From NCBI RefSeq assembly GCF_008386495.1, contig NZ_VTHJ01000002.1, positions 51,128 through 115,127 on the forward strand: a stretch of DNA of 64,000 nucleotides, given 5' to 3'. Below the pieces are notes generated by a model. The model was not told the origin of the DNA. It ran no database searches and saw only the letters and a list, made by a program, of their open reading frames with translations. Position 1 is the stretch's first letter, and the number at the start of each line of letters is the position of its first letter. Positions 1 through 7,902 of this stretch are shown here, in pieces. The position numbers and the translations under genes are program-made. The DNA is from Streptomyces tailanensis. Lineage in GTDB: Bacteria > Actinomycetota > Actinomycetes > Streptomycetales > Streptomycetaceae.

Positions 1-26
1 ACCAGAACACGCTCGCGTGTCCTTGA

Positions 27-461
27 TTGCCACCTGCTCACCACCCCTTCGACAGGGCGCTCAACAACCTCGTCGGCTGGCTCGCCCGCCGTGGCGTCAG
101 CCTCGCCGGCACGGCCGAACTCTCAGTGCGTGGCCGCAAGAGCGGCGAGTGGCGCCGTCTGCCCGTCAACCCCCTGCCGTACGAGGGCAGCCCCTACCTC
201 GTCTCCGCGCGCGGCCATTCCGAGTGGGTCCGGAACATGCGGGCCGCGGGCGGCGGGCGACTCCAAGTCGGCCGCCGGGTGCAGGAGTTCACCGCGGTCG
301 AGCTGACCGACGAGGAGAAGCCCGTCGTGCTGCGGACCTACCTCAAGAAGTGGGGCTGGGAGCTGGGCCGCTTCTTCGGTGACGTCAACGCCGACTCGAC
401 CGAAGAGGAACTGCTCGCCGCCGCCCCCAGGCACCCCGTCTTCCGGATCACCGTCAAGTAG
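27..461 (+). CDS. Deazaflavin (F420)-dependent nitroreductase family protein (DUF385)
   Basis: This looks like a small split-barrel flavoprotein of the actinobacterial DUF385/Ddn family, whose members use F420H2 to reduce varied substrates; the substrate here is unknown. The stretches RGRKSGEWRR and VSARGHSEWVRNMRAAG are the family's conserved phosphate-binding core, and APRHPVFRI is its usual C-terminus. At 144 residues it matches the family. An in-frame TGA directly precedes the TTG at 27, so TTG is the earliest possible start, and no clear ribosome site is seen. Homologues often have about ten more N-terminal residues, so the N-terminus may be slightly truncated. Its stop faces the stop of the reverse-strand reductase at 497. 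Confidence 0.75.
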   Translation: MPPAHHPFDRALNNLVGWLARRGVSLAGTAELSVRGRKSGEWRRLPVNPLPYEGSPYLVSARGHSEWVRNMRAAGGGRLQVGRRVQEFTAVELTDEEKPVVLRTYLKKWGWELGRFFGDVNADSTEEELLAAAPRHPVFRITVK

Positions 462-496
462 GCCCCGACAGTGACCAGCGGCCCGAGTGCCCGTGC

Positions 497-1702
497 CTAC
501 TTGTCGAACGCGGTAAGGGCGCGCTGCGCGATCGGGTGGCTCCGGACGATCTCCCCCAGAGACGTCGAACCGCGCACGATGTCCACGAAGGCCCGCCAGG
601 CGGGCCGGAAGCCGGTGAGCGCCGCGTGGAAGAGGCCGGGGCGGCGCTCGAACGCGACCAGCAGCCGTTTGCCGACGCTCATCTCGACGCCGAGCCCCGC
701 CTTGACGGCGAACGCGTAGTTCAGCGCCTGTCGGCGCGTGTCCACCGCGTCGTGCGCCTCGGCGATCCGCACCGCCCACTCCCCGGCGAGCCGTCCCGAA
801 CGCAACGCGAAGGAGATCCCCTCCCGCGTCCACGGCTCCAGCAGCCCGGCCGCGTCCCCGCACACCAGCACCCGCCCCCGCGACAGCGGCGAGTCGTCGG
901 CCCGACAGCGCGTCAAGTGCCCGGTGGAGACGCTCGGTTCGAAGCCGGCCAGGCCGAGCCGCCCGATGAAGTCCTCCAAGTACCGCTTGGTGGCGGCACC
1001 TTCACCACGCGCGGAGATCACTCCGACCGTCAACGTGTCGCCCTTGGGGAACACCCACCCGTAACTGCCGGGCATGGGGCCCCAGTCGATGAGCACGCGC
1101 CCCTTCCAGTCCTCGGCGACGGTCTCCGGCACTGGGATCTCCGCCTCCAGGCCGAGGTCGACCTGCTCCAGCTTCACCCCGACATGCGCTCCTATGCGGC
1201 TGGCGCTGCCGTCTGCGCCGACGACGGCCCGCGCGAGCAGCGTCTCACCGCTCTGCAGGACGAGGGCGACCGTGCGCCGGTCCGGTACGGCCGAGCCGTG
1301 CTGCTCGACCCGGGTGACCGTGGCACCCGTACGCAGCTCGGCGCCCGCCTTCTGCGCGTGCTCGACGAGCTGCTGGTCGAACTCGGGCCGGCTGATCAGC
1401 CCGAACAGCATCTGCTTGGACTTGCGCGTACGGGCGTAGCGGCCGTCGAGGGAGAAGGTGACCGCGTGGACCCGGTCCTTGAAGGGCAGTTCGAAGCCGG
1501 GGGGCAGGGCGTCGCGCGAGGGGCCGATGATGCCGCCGCCGCATGTCTTGTACCGGGGCAGCTCCGCCTTCTCCAGCAACAGGACGCTGCGTCCCGCGAC
1601 CGCCGCCGCGTAGGCGGCCGAAGCCCCCGCGGGCCCCGCGCCCACCACGACGACGTCCCACACCCGCTGCACGTCGTCCGCCGAAGAGTTCTCGCTGCTC
1701 AC
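497..1702 (-). CDS. Geranylgeranyl-reductase family FAD-dependent oxidoreductase
   Basis: This 401-residue flavoprotein belongs to the geranylgeranyl reductase family, which reduces isoprenoid chains, for example of menaquinone or archaeal-type lipids. An N-terminal Rossmann motif VVVGAGPAGASAAYAAA (about residues 18-34) binds the ADP part of FAD. GADGSASRIG near the middle and CGDAAGLLEPWTREG near residue 280 are the second FAD contact and the family signature. YKTCGGG follows the first strand as in GGR-like proteins. The start is GTG, with GGGAG about 12 nt upstream. It is divergent from the M20 peptidase at 1885 across a 182-bp promoter region. The substrate cannot be read from sequence. 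Confidence 0.85.
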   Translation of the reverse strand: MSSENSSADDVQRVWDVVVVGAGPAGASAAYAAAVAGRSVLLLEKAELPRYKTCGGGIIGPSRDALPPGFELPFKDRVHAVTFSLDGRYARTRKSKQMLFGLISRPEFDQQLVEHAQKAGAELRTGATVTRVEQHGSAVPDRRTVALVLQSGETLLARAVVGADGSASRIGAHVGVKLEQVDLGLEAEIPVPETVAEDWKGRVLIDWGPMPGSYGWVFPKGDTLTVGVISARGEGAATKRYLEDFIGRLGLAGFEPSVSTGHLTRCRADDSPLSRGRVLVCGDAAGLLEPWTREGISFALRSGRLAGEWAVRIAEAHDAVDTRRQALNYAFAVKAGLGVEMSVGKRLLVAFERRPGLFHAALTGFRPAWRAFVDIVRGSTSLGEIVRSHPIAQRALTAFDK

Positions 1703-1884
1703 GATGGTCTGCTGCTCCCGATCCAGCCGCCTGCCGCACCTGTCCCACGCATCCTACGGCGGGTGTCGCCGAGGTCCGCTGTGGGAGGATCGGCAGCGCG
1801 TGCGCCCTGCACCGATACACCGGGTACGCGCGTACGCACCCACCTACCCAAGCGGACAACGTCGCACCCACGAGGAGCGTGCCC

Positions 1885-3240
1885 ATGTCGTCGAATCCGG
1901 TCGCCGAGACCGTCGCCTCACTGATACCGAGGGCGAAGGAGGAGCTGGCCGAACTGGTCGCCTTCAAGTCGGTGGCGGACTTCGACCAGTTCCCGAGGAG
2001 CGAGAGCGAGGGCGCCGCGAACTGGGTCGCCGACGCGCTGCGCGCCGAGGGCTTCCAGGACGTGGCCCTGCTCGACACCCCCGACGGCACCCGGTCCGTG
2101 TACGGCTACCTGCCGGGCCCCGAGGGCGCGAAGACGGTGCTCCTCTACGCGCACTACGACGTCCAGCCGCCGCTGGACGAGGCCACCTGGCTCTCGCCGC
2201 CGTTCGAGCTGACCGAGCGCGACGGCCGCTGGTACGGGCGCGGCGCGGCCGACTGCAAGGGCGGCGTGATCATGCACCTGCTCGCCCTGCGCGCGCTCAA
2301 GGCCGACGGCGGCGTCCCGGTCCACATCAAGGTGATCGCCGAGGGCTCCGAGGAGATGGGCACCGGCGGCCTCCAGCAGTACGCCGAGCGGCATCCGGAG
2401 CTGCTCGCCGCCGACACGATCGTCATCGGCGACGCGGGCAACTTCCGCGCCGGACTGCCGACGGTCACCTCGTCCCTGCGCGGCATGATCCTCATGCGAG
2501 TGATGATCGACGCCCTCGAAGGGAACCTGCACTCGGGGCAGTTCGGCGGCGCCGCCCCCGACGCGCTGGCCGCGCTGATCCGCGTACTGGACTCGCTGCG
2601 CGCCGAGGACGGTACGACGACCGTCGACGGGCTCGCGAGCGACGGAACGTGGGACGGACTGGCGTACGACGACGAGCAGTTCCGCAAGGACGCCAGGGTG
2701 CTCGACGGGGTGGAGCTGGTCGGGGCCGACACGGTCGCGGACCGCGTCTGGGCGCGCCCTGCCGCCACCGTGCTCGGCATCGACGCCCCGCCGGTGGTCG
2801 GCGCCACCCCGTCGATCCAGGCGAGCGCCCGCGCCCTGATCGGCCTGCGCGTGCCGCCGGGCGTGGACGTGCAGCACGCGATGAAGCTGCTCGAAGCCCA
2901 CCTGACGGCGCACACCCCGTGGGGTGCCCGGGTGAGCTGCGAGCCGATCGGCCACGGCCAGGCCTTCCGCGCCGACACCTCCAGCCCGGCGTACGAGGCG
3001 ATGGCCGCCGCCATGGCCGTCGCCTACCCGGGCCAGGAGATGCAGTACGCGGGCCACGGCGGCTCCATCCCGCTCTGCAACGCCCTCGCCGCCCTCTACC
3101 CGACCGCCGAGATCCTCCTCATCGGTCTCAGTGAACCGGAGGCCCAGATCCACGCGGTCAACGAGAGCGTGTCTCCGGAGGAGTTGGAGCGCATGGCGGT
3201 GACGGAGGCGCTGTTCCTGCGCAACTACGCGGCGAGCTGA
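1885..3240 (+). CDS. M20/M28 family dipeptidase
   Basis: This is a cytoplasmic zinc dipeptidase of the M20 family, 451 residues. The metal ligands are visible: YAHYDVQPP (His and catalytic Asp), RGAADCKGG (bridging Asp), EGSEEMGTGG (catalytic Glu pair), GDAGN and the C-terminal GHGGSIPL (His). The lid/dimerisation domain lies between about residues 190 and 330. I chose ATG at 1885 because GAGGAG sits 7 nt upstream and the family homology begins there; the open frame continues upstream only as low-quality sequence. It probably acts in peptide turnover. It is monocistronic, with a short gap to the convergent gene ending at 3276. Confidence 0.9.
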   Translation: MSSNPVAETVASLIPRAKEELAELVAFKSVADFDQFPRSESEGAANWVADALRAEGFQDVALLDTPDGTRSVYGYLPGPEGAKTVLLYAHYDVQPPLDEATWLSPPFELTERDGRWYGRGAADCKGGVIMHLLALRALKADGGVPVHIKVIAEGSEEMGTGGLQQYAERHPELLAADTIVIGDAGNFRAGLPTVTSSLRGMILMRVMIDALEGNLHSGQFGGAAPDALAALIRVLDSLRAEDGTTTVDGLASDGTWDGLAYDDEQFRKDARVLDGVELVGADTVADRVWARPAATVLGIDAPPVVGATPSIQASARALIGLRVPPGVDVQHAMKLLEAHLTAHTPWGARVSCEPIGHGQAFRADTSSPAYEAMAAAMAVAYPGQEMQYAGHGGSIPLCNALAALYPTAEILLIGLSEPEAQIHAVNESVSPEELERMAVTEALFLRNYAAS

Positions 3241-3275
3241 CCCAGTTCACGGCGGGCGTACCCGGGCCGGACCAG

Positions 3276-4316
3276 TCACACCGGTACGCCCGCCTCCAGA
3301 TACAGCGCGGCGCCCCGCTCGCGCGCCCGCAACGCCCAGCGCAGCCGCTCGTACCGTACGGGCGGCAGCAGGTCGGCGGCCTCCTCCTCGGTCACGAAGC
3401 GCCAGTCGCGCAGTTCGGGGCCGGGCAGGACGGGCCGTTGGGATCCGGTCATGTCGAGGCGCCCGCCGTCGAAGAGGAGGCGCAGTCCGCCGTATCCGGG
3501 GGGCGTGGGCGACTCCCAGTCCACGACCAGCAGCCGGGGTACGTCGTCGAGCCGTATCCCGGTCTCCTCGACGACCTCCCGCATGCCCGCCCGGGCCGGC
3601 GCCTCGCCGGACTCCACGACCCCGCCGGGGAACTCCCAGCCGGCCTTGTACGTCGGATCGACCAGCAGGACCCGGTCGTCGTCGTCGAACAGCAGCACCC
3701 CCGCGGCGACGGTCTCGGCGGTCGGCTCAGGAGTCTGCACGATGTCGCACGGGGGTGCGTCCCCCGTGGCCACGGCGTCGGCGATGCGCCGTGCGGTCTC
3801 GTACGGGGTGAGGGCGCTGGTGTCGACGAGGTGGGCGTCGGCGGTGAGCCAACCGCCCAGGGCGGCGCGGTAGGGCGCGATGTGGTCGTACGCCCATTGA
3901 CGCATCCGCATCTCGCCGTCGGGGAGGTCGGGTGGTATGTCCCGCCCGGCTATTCGCTCTCGCAGTATCGTTTCGGCCGGGGCCAGAAGCAGATGCCGTA
4001 CGGGTATGCGGCGGGAGGCGAGGCCGCCGAAGATCTCGTCGCGGTACTCCTGCCGGAGCAGGGTCATGGGGACCACGAGGATGCCGCCCAGCTCGGCGAG
4101 CAGGGCGGCGGCGGTGTCGACCACGAGCCGTCGCCAGCTCGGCAGGTCCTGGAAGTCGCCGACCTCGGCGAGGCGTTTGGCCGGCAGCATGTGTGTCAGT
4201 GCGCCGCCGATGACCTCGGGGTCGAAGAGTGTGCTGTTCGGGATCAGGTCGATCAGTTCCCGTGCGGTGGTGGTCTTCCCCGCACCGAACGCGCCGTTGA
4301 TCCAAACGACGGTCAC
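3276..4316 (-). CDS. TmrB-like P-loop kinase fused to a Nudix hydrolase
   Basis: This 346-residue protein has two domains. The N-terminal half starts VVWINGAFGAGKTTTA, a Walker A P-loop (residues 8-15), and continues with FDPEVIG, ILVVPMT and a PAETILRERI segment. That layout follows TmrB, the ATP-binding tunicamycin-resistance protein of Bacillus. The C-terminal half carries a perfect Nudix box at about residues 232-254 (G-x5-E-x7-RE-x2-EE-x-G) after GWEFPGG, so it should hydrolyse a nucleoside diphosphate derivative. I chose GTG at 4316, with AGAGGGGG a few bases upstream, rather than an ATG 14 codons earlier. No partner gene is adjacent. A nucleotide phosphorylation/cleanup or resistance role is inference. 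Confidence 0.8.
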   Translation of the reverse strand: MTVVWINGAFGAGKTTTARELIDLIPNSTLFDPEVIGGALTHMLPAKRLAEVGDFQDLPSWRRLVVDTAAALLAELGGILVVPMTLLRQEYRDEIFGGLASRRIPVRHLLLAPAETILRERIAGRDIPPDLPDGEMRMRQWAYDHIAPYRAALGGWLTADAHLVDTSALTPYETARRIADAVATGDAPPCDIVQTPEPTAETVAAGVLLFDDDDRVLLVDPTYKAGWEFPGGVVESGEAPARAGMREVVEETGIRLDDVPRLLVVDWESPTPPGYGGLRLLFDGGRLDMTGSQRPVLPGPELRDWRFVTEEEAADLLPPVRYERLRWALRARERGAALYLEAGVPV

Positions 4317-4402
4317 GGTTCCCCCTCTTCTGTTGACCCCCTGAGGCTTGCCCTCCACTCCGCCACGGAAACCAGCCGCTGATGAAGAGCCGAAAACACG
4401 GT

Positions 4403-4433
4403 GGCGGGTCCCCCACCGAGTGGAGAACCCGCC
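4403..4433 (-). terminator. Rho-independent terminator of the small secreted protein gene
   Basis: GGCGGGT (4403-4409) pairs perfectly with ACCCGCC (4427-4433), and an inner CAC/GTG pair extends the stem. Read on the reverse strand the hairpin is followed by TGTTTTC, as expected for termination of the gene ending at 4483. Confidence 0.6.
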
Positions 4434-4482
4434 GCTGTGCCGGGCGAGACGGACGGGAAATCGGCCGTCTCCTACAAGGCTG

Positions 4483-4761
4483 TCAGCCCGCCTTGCCGCC
4501 GTGGCCCAACTGACCCCGCTGGTCCTGCTGGCCCTGCTGCTTCTGGCCGGTCTTGCCGCCCAGAGCGTCGTCGGCGAGGGCCAGGGGGTCGCCGGCGACC
4601 GTCTTACCGACCTTGCCGAGGGTGCCCTCGACGTCCAGTTTGCTGAGCCCGTCGGTCTTTCCGAGTGTGTCCGCGGGCTCGTGACCGTGCGACGGCGTGA
4701 TGGCCGCGACGACGAAGCCGGTGGCGAGGGAGGCGATGGCGAGCATGCTGCGCTTCTTCAT
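4483..4761 (-). CDS. Small secreted protein of unknown function
   Basis: This 92-residue protein begins MKKRSMLAIASLATGFVV, a clear Sec signal peptide, with cleavage likely near the end of VVAAITPSHGH. The mature part is short, Gly/Leu/Lys-rich and low in complexity (TDGLSKLDVEGTLGKVGKTVAGDPLA region, then a Q/G-rich tail), with no recognisable domain. Similar small ATP-less exported proteins are common in Streptomyces. I took ATG at 4761; a GTG three codons upstream is also possible, and CGGGG before the ATG may be the ribosome site. It has its own terminator, and the ROK gene lies upstream on the same strand. Confidence 0.6.
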   Translation of the reverse strand: MKKRSMLAIASLATGFVVAAITPSHGHEPADTLGKTDGLSKLDVEGTLGKVGKTVAGDPLALADDALGGKTGQKQQGQQDQRGQLGHGGKAG

Positions 4762-4792
4762 GCCCCGCACAACGGCGGAACGGGGCGAGAGG

Positions 4793-5746
4793 TCACGGCT
4801 GGGTCACGGCCGGTTCTCGACGCCCCGCCAGCGCCGCCGCGGCCGCGCCCACGAGTCCCGCGTCCGCGCCCATCACGGCGGGCGCGACCGTCAGATGCTG
4901 GACGAACGACAGCGTGGCGTAGTTCTTCAGCGCGGTACGCAGCGGGGCGAAGAGGACGTCGCCCGCGCCCGCGACTCCCCCGCCGATGACGGCGATGTCG
5001 ATCTCGACGAGGACCGCGGTGGCCGCGATGCCGGCGGCGAGGGCCTGGGCGGCGCGTTCGAAGGAGGCCCTGGCTATGGGGTCGCCGGCCCGGGCGGCGG
5101 CGGCGACCGCCGCGGCCGAGGTGTCGCCGTCGGGGCCGGGCCGCCAGCCGTTCTCCAGGGCGCGGCGGGCGATGTTGGGGCCGCTCGCGATGCGCTCCAC
5201 GCAGCCGCGGGCACCGCAGGGGCAGGGGTCGCCGTCGAGTTCGACGCTGATGTGCCCGATGTGGCCCGCGTTGCCGGTGGGGCCCGGATGCAGTTTGCCG
5301 CCGAGGACGAGTCCGCCGCCGACGCCCGTCGAGACGACCATGCACAGCGCGTTGTCGCGGCCGCGGGCGGCGCCCTGCCAGTGCTCGGCGGCGGTGATGG
5401 CCACACCGTCGCCGATCAGCTCGACGGGCAGCCCGCCGGTCACCGCCCGGACCCGTTCGACGAGGGGGAAGCCGCGCCAGCCGGGGACATTCACCGGGCT
5501 GACCGTGCCGGCGGAGGCGTCCACGGGGCCGGCGCTGCCGATGCCGACGGCCGTGGCGCGGCTCCACAGCGGGGTGGCGGTCAGTTCGCCGAGCACCTCC
5601 TCGACAGCCCGCATCACGGTGGCGCCGTCCTCCTGCGCGGGCGTCGGGCGTTGCGCGCGCACCAGGATCCGGCCGTGGCCGTCCACCAGCGCCCCGGCGA
5701 TCTTGGTGCCGCCGATGTCGAGCGCGGCCACGAGGTCGGTCTGCAT
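4793..5746 (-). CDS. ROK family sugar kinase (glucokinase-like)
   Basis: This 317-residue ROK kinase would phosphorylate a hexose or amino-sugar in the cytoplasm. DIGGTKIAGALVD at residues 10-22 is the ATP phosphate-binding loop. STGVGGG and HIGHISVELDG are the second phosphate and sugar-binding segments. PCPCGARGCVE is the ROK zinc-cluster signature, and no DNA-binding domain is present, so it is an enzyme rather than a ROK repressor. ATG at 5746 has GGGAG 9 nt upstream; longer in-frame extensions lack homology. It is divergent from a LacI regulator, and a GACAACGTTGTC palindrome lies between them, which suggests sugar-responsive repression of both genes. Confidence 0.85.
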   Translation of the reverse strand: MQTDLVAALDIGGTKIAGALVDGHGRILVRAQRPTPAQEDGATVMRAVEEVLGELTATPLWSRATAVGIGSAGPVDASAGTVSPVNVPGWRGFPLVERVRAVTGGLPVELIGDGVAITAAEHWQGAARGRDNALCMVVSTGVGGGLVLGGKLHPGPTGNAGHIGHISVELDGDPCPCGARGCVERIASGPNIARRALENGWRPGPDGDTSAAAVAAAARAGDPIARASFERAAQALAAGIAATAVLVEIDIAVIGGGVAGAGDVLFAPLRTALKNYATLSFVQHLTVAPAVMGADAGLVGAAAAALAGRREPAVTQP

Positions 5747-5892
5747 CAGTGTCAGTTCTCCCGCTGCGAGTCTCCTACCGGGTACCCGAATCCAGCGACA
5801 CCCGGATCTCCGGCCGGAAAAACTGGCAGCACGACGCTCGCCTGGTGGGGGGCGCCGGCCAGAGAATGCGATAGACAGTCTCTCCCGGCTGT

Positions 5893-5904
5893 GACAACGT
5901 TGTC
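5893..5904. promoter_or_regulatory. Palindromic LacI-type operator
   Basis: GACAACGTTGTC is a perfect 12-bp palindrome with the central CG step typical of LacI-family operators. It sits between the divergent ROK kinase and the LacI-type regulator and only 8 bp before the first possible start codon of the latter. Auto-repression and co-repression of the kinase are the natural inference. Confidence 0.55.
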
Positions 5905-5912
5905 CAGGCTCT

Positions 5913-7109
5913 ATGCTCGACGCCACATCCTCAACAGCGACACAAATCCGACACGGCGCCACCGACAACACCGGTGGACAACACGACACCACCGACAAGG
6001 CCGTGAACGACACGGCCTCACCGACAACGCCCGTGGACGACAGGACAGGACAGCGCATCGTGCCCGAGACGGCCCACAGCATCGCCCGCCGACCCGAGAA
6101 CCGCTATGGCAACCGTCCCACGATGAAGGACGTCGCGGCCCGGGCGGGCGTAGGACTGAAGACGGTCTCCCGGGTGGTGAACGGCGAGCCGGGGGTCACC
6201 CCGGACACCGAGCGCCGGGTCCAGGAGGCGATCGAGGCGCTCGGGTTCCGGCGCAACGACAGCGCGCGGGTGCTGCGCAAGGGCCGTACGGCCAGCATCG
6301 GCCTGGTCCTCGAAGACCTCGCCGACCCGTTCTACGGCCCCCTCAGCCGGGCGGTGGAGGAGGTGTCCCGCGCGCATGGATCGCTGCTGATCAACGGGTC
6401 CAGCGCCGAGGACCCGGACCGCGAGCAGGAGTTGGCTCTGGCGCTGTGCGCGCGCCGCGTCGACGGGCTCGTGATCATTCCGGCCGGTGACGACCACCGG
6501 TATCTGGAGCCCGAGATCAGGGCGGGTGTCGCCACGGTGTTCGTGGACCGCCCGGCGGGGCGGATCGACGCCGACGTCGTGCTGTCGGACAGCTTCGGCG
6601 GGGCCCGCGACGGCGTCGCCCACCTCATCGCCCACGGCCACCGTCGCATCGGCTTCATCGGCGACATGCCCCGCATCCACACCGCCGCCGAGCGGCTGCG
6701 GGGCTACCGGGCGGCCATGGAGGACGCGGGCATACCGGTCGAGGAAGGGTGGATGTCGCTGGGTGTCACCGACCCGGAGCGCGTCCGCAGGGCGGCCGAG
6801 GAGATGCTGTCCGGCCCGGCGCCCGTCACCGCGGTCTTCGCGGGCAACAACCGGGTGACGGTCACGGTCGTACGGGTTCTCGCCGAGCACGCCCGCCGGG
6901 TCGCCCTGGTCGGCTTCGACGACTTCGAGCTGGCCGATCTGCTCCGGCCGGGCATCACGGTGGTCGCCCAGGATCCCGCCCGGCTGGGCCGTACCGCCGC
7001 CGAGCGCCTCTTCCAGCAGCTGGACGGCTCCCTCCTCACCCCTGAGCGCATCGAACTACCGACCCGGCTGATCGCCCGCGGTTCCGGCGAGCTCCCGCCC
7101 GCGGACTGA
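5913..7109 (+). CDS. LacI family transcriptional regulator
   Basis: This is a classical LacI/GalR repressor. MKDVAARAGVGLKTVSRVVN (about residues 71-90 of the longest frame) is the helix-turn-helix, followed by the hinge and a periplasmic-binding-protein-like effector domain starting SIGLVLEDLADPFYG. The sugar effector is not readable. The first in-frame ATG (5913) is 8 nt after the GACAACGTTGTC operator, which would imply a leaderless transcript; GTGs at 6003 and 6060 are alternatives, since the first 50 residues are Thr/Asp-rich and not conserved in fold. Divergence from the ROK kinase suggests that gene is a target. Confidence 0.85.
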   Translation: MLDATSSTATQIRHGATDNTGGQHDTTDKAVNDTASPTTPVDDRTGQRIVPETAHSIARRPENRYGNRPTMKDVAARAGVGLKTVSRVVNGEPGVTPDTERRVQEAIEALGFRRNDSARVLRKGRTASIGLVLEDLADPFYGPLSRAVEEVSRAHGSLLINGSSAEDPDREQELALALCARRVDGLVIIPAGDDHRYLEPEIRAGVATVFVDRPAGRIDADVVLSDSFGGARDGVAHLIAHGHRRIGFIGDMPRIHTAAERLRGYRAAMEDAGIPVEEGWMSLGVTDPERVRRAAEEMLSGPAPVTAVFAGNNRVTVTVVRVLAEHARRVALVGFDDFELADLLRPGITVVAQDPARLGRTAAERLFQQLDGSLLTPERIELPTRLIARGSGELPPAD

Positions 7110-7112
7110 CCG

Positions 7113-7880
7113 TTGGGCGCCCCCGACCCTCGTGCGCTCGAAGCGCTCGGTCTCGCCGTGGCGCCGCGTGAGGATCCGCTGAGCTATCCGGGCGCCCGGC
7201 CCCCGCGCTCCGCGCTCCTGGACGGCAACCGGATGCTGCCCCTGGACACACTCGTCCACGAGGACCGCGTCCCCGTCCTCTCGGTGGGCTCCAACGCCTG
7301 CCCCGCCCAGCTCATGCACAAGATGGCGGAGCACGGCGTGGAGTGCCGGATCCCCATGGTCAAGGCGAGGGTCACCGGCGTCGGCGTCGGTGTCTCCGCC
7401 CATGTGAGCCTGCTGGGCTACATGTCCGCGTCCCCCTTCCACTCCCCCGACTCCACCAGCGAACTCTTCATCACTTGGCTCGACGAGCGACAACTCGCCG
7501 TCGTCGACAGGAGCGAGGGCGTCGACTCCCCTACGGGGAACTTCCACCGCGCCACCCTCCCCGCCACCGACTTCCGAGTCGAGCTGGAGTCGGGCGAAGT
7601 CCTGGACCACGCCTGGATCTACGTCAACCGGTGGGGCGTCCTGCACAACGGCGGCCCTGGCCCGCGCTCCCACCCCGGCCGCCAGCGTCCGCTGATCACC
7701 GAACTGCTCGCCGCGTCACCGGAGTTACGCGACCTGTTCGGCACCACGCCCGACGAGTTCAGCGCCCGAGCACGCGGCAACCGGGCGCTGTGCGTCCGGG
7801 GCCGACAGCTGTTCGCCGAGCTGAACTGGACGACGGTGTCGGGCCTGGAGCAGTACGTACGGCCGCATCCGCAGTCGTAA
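7113..7880 (+). CDS. Conserved hypothetical protein with a TTA codon
   Basis: I do not recognise a named family with confidence. The 255-residue protein is soluble, with no signal or membrane segment. The stretch VPVLSVGSNACPAQLMHKM resembles the GSN motif of gamma-glutamylcyclotransferase-like folds, and FHRATLPATDFRVELESGE could be the following strands, but that is only suggestive. The start is TTG, 4 nt after the LacI gene's stop, so it may be co-transcribed. A TTA leucine codon lies at 7725-7727 (codon 205). In Streptomyces such codons depend on the bldA tRNA, so full translation may be limited to late growth. Confidence 0.6.
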   Translation: MGAPDPRALEALGLAVAPREDPLSYPGARPPRSALLDGNRMLPLDTLVHEDRVPVLSVGSNACPAQLMHKMAEHGVECRIPMVKARVTGVGVGVSAHVSLLGYMSASPFHSPDSTSELFITWLDERQLAVVDRSEGVDSPTGNFHRATLPATDFRVELESGEVLDHAWIYVNRWGVLHNGGPGPRSHPGRQRPLITELLAASPELRDLFGTTPDEFSARARGNRALCVRGRQLFAELNWTTVSGLEQYVRPHPQS

Positions 7881-7902
7881 GCCGGTCCTCGGCCCCGCTC
7901 GC

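Noticed and set aside
536..1924. Long forward open frame opposite the geranylgeranyl-reductase-like gene
   Set aside because: It is antisense to a gene with clear FAD motifs; the translation is Arg/Pro/Gly-rich and without domain, as usual for high-GC shadows.
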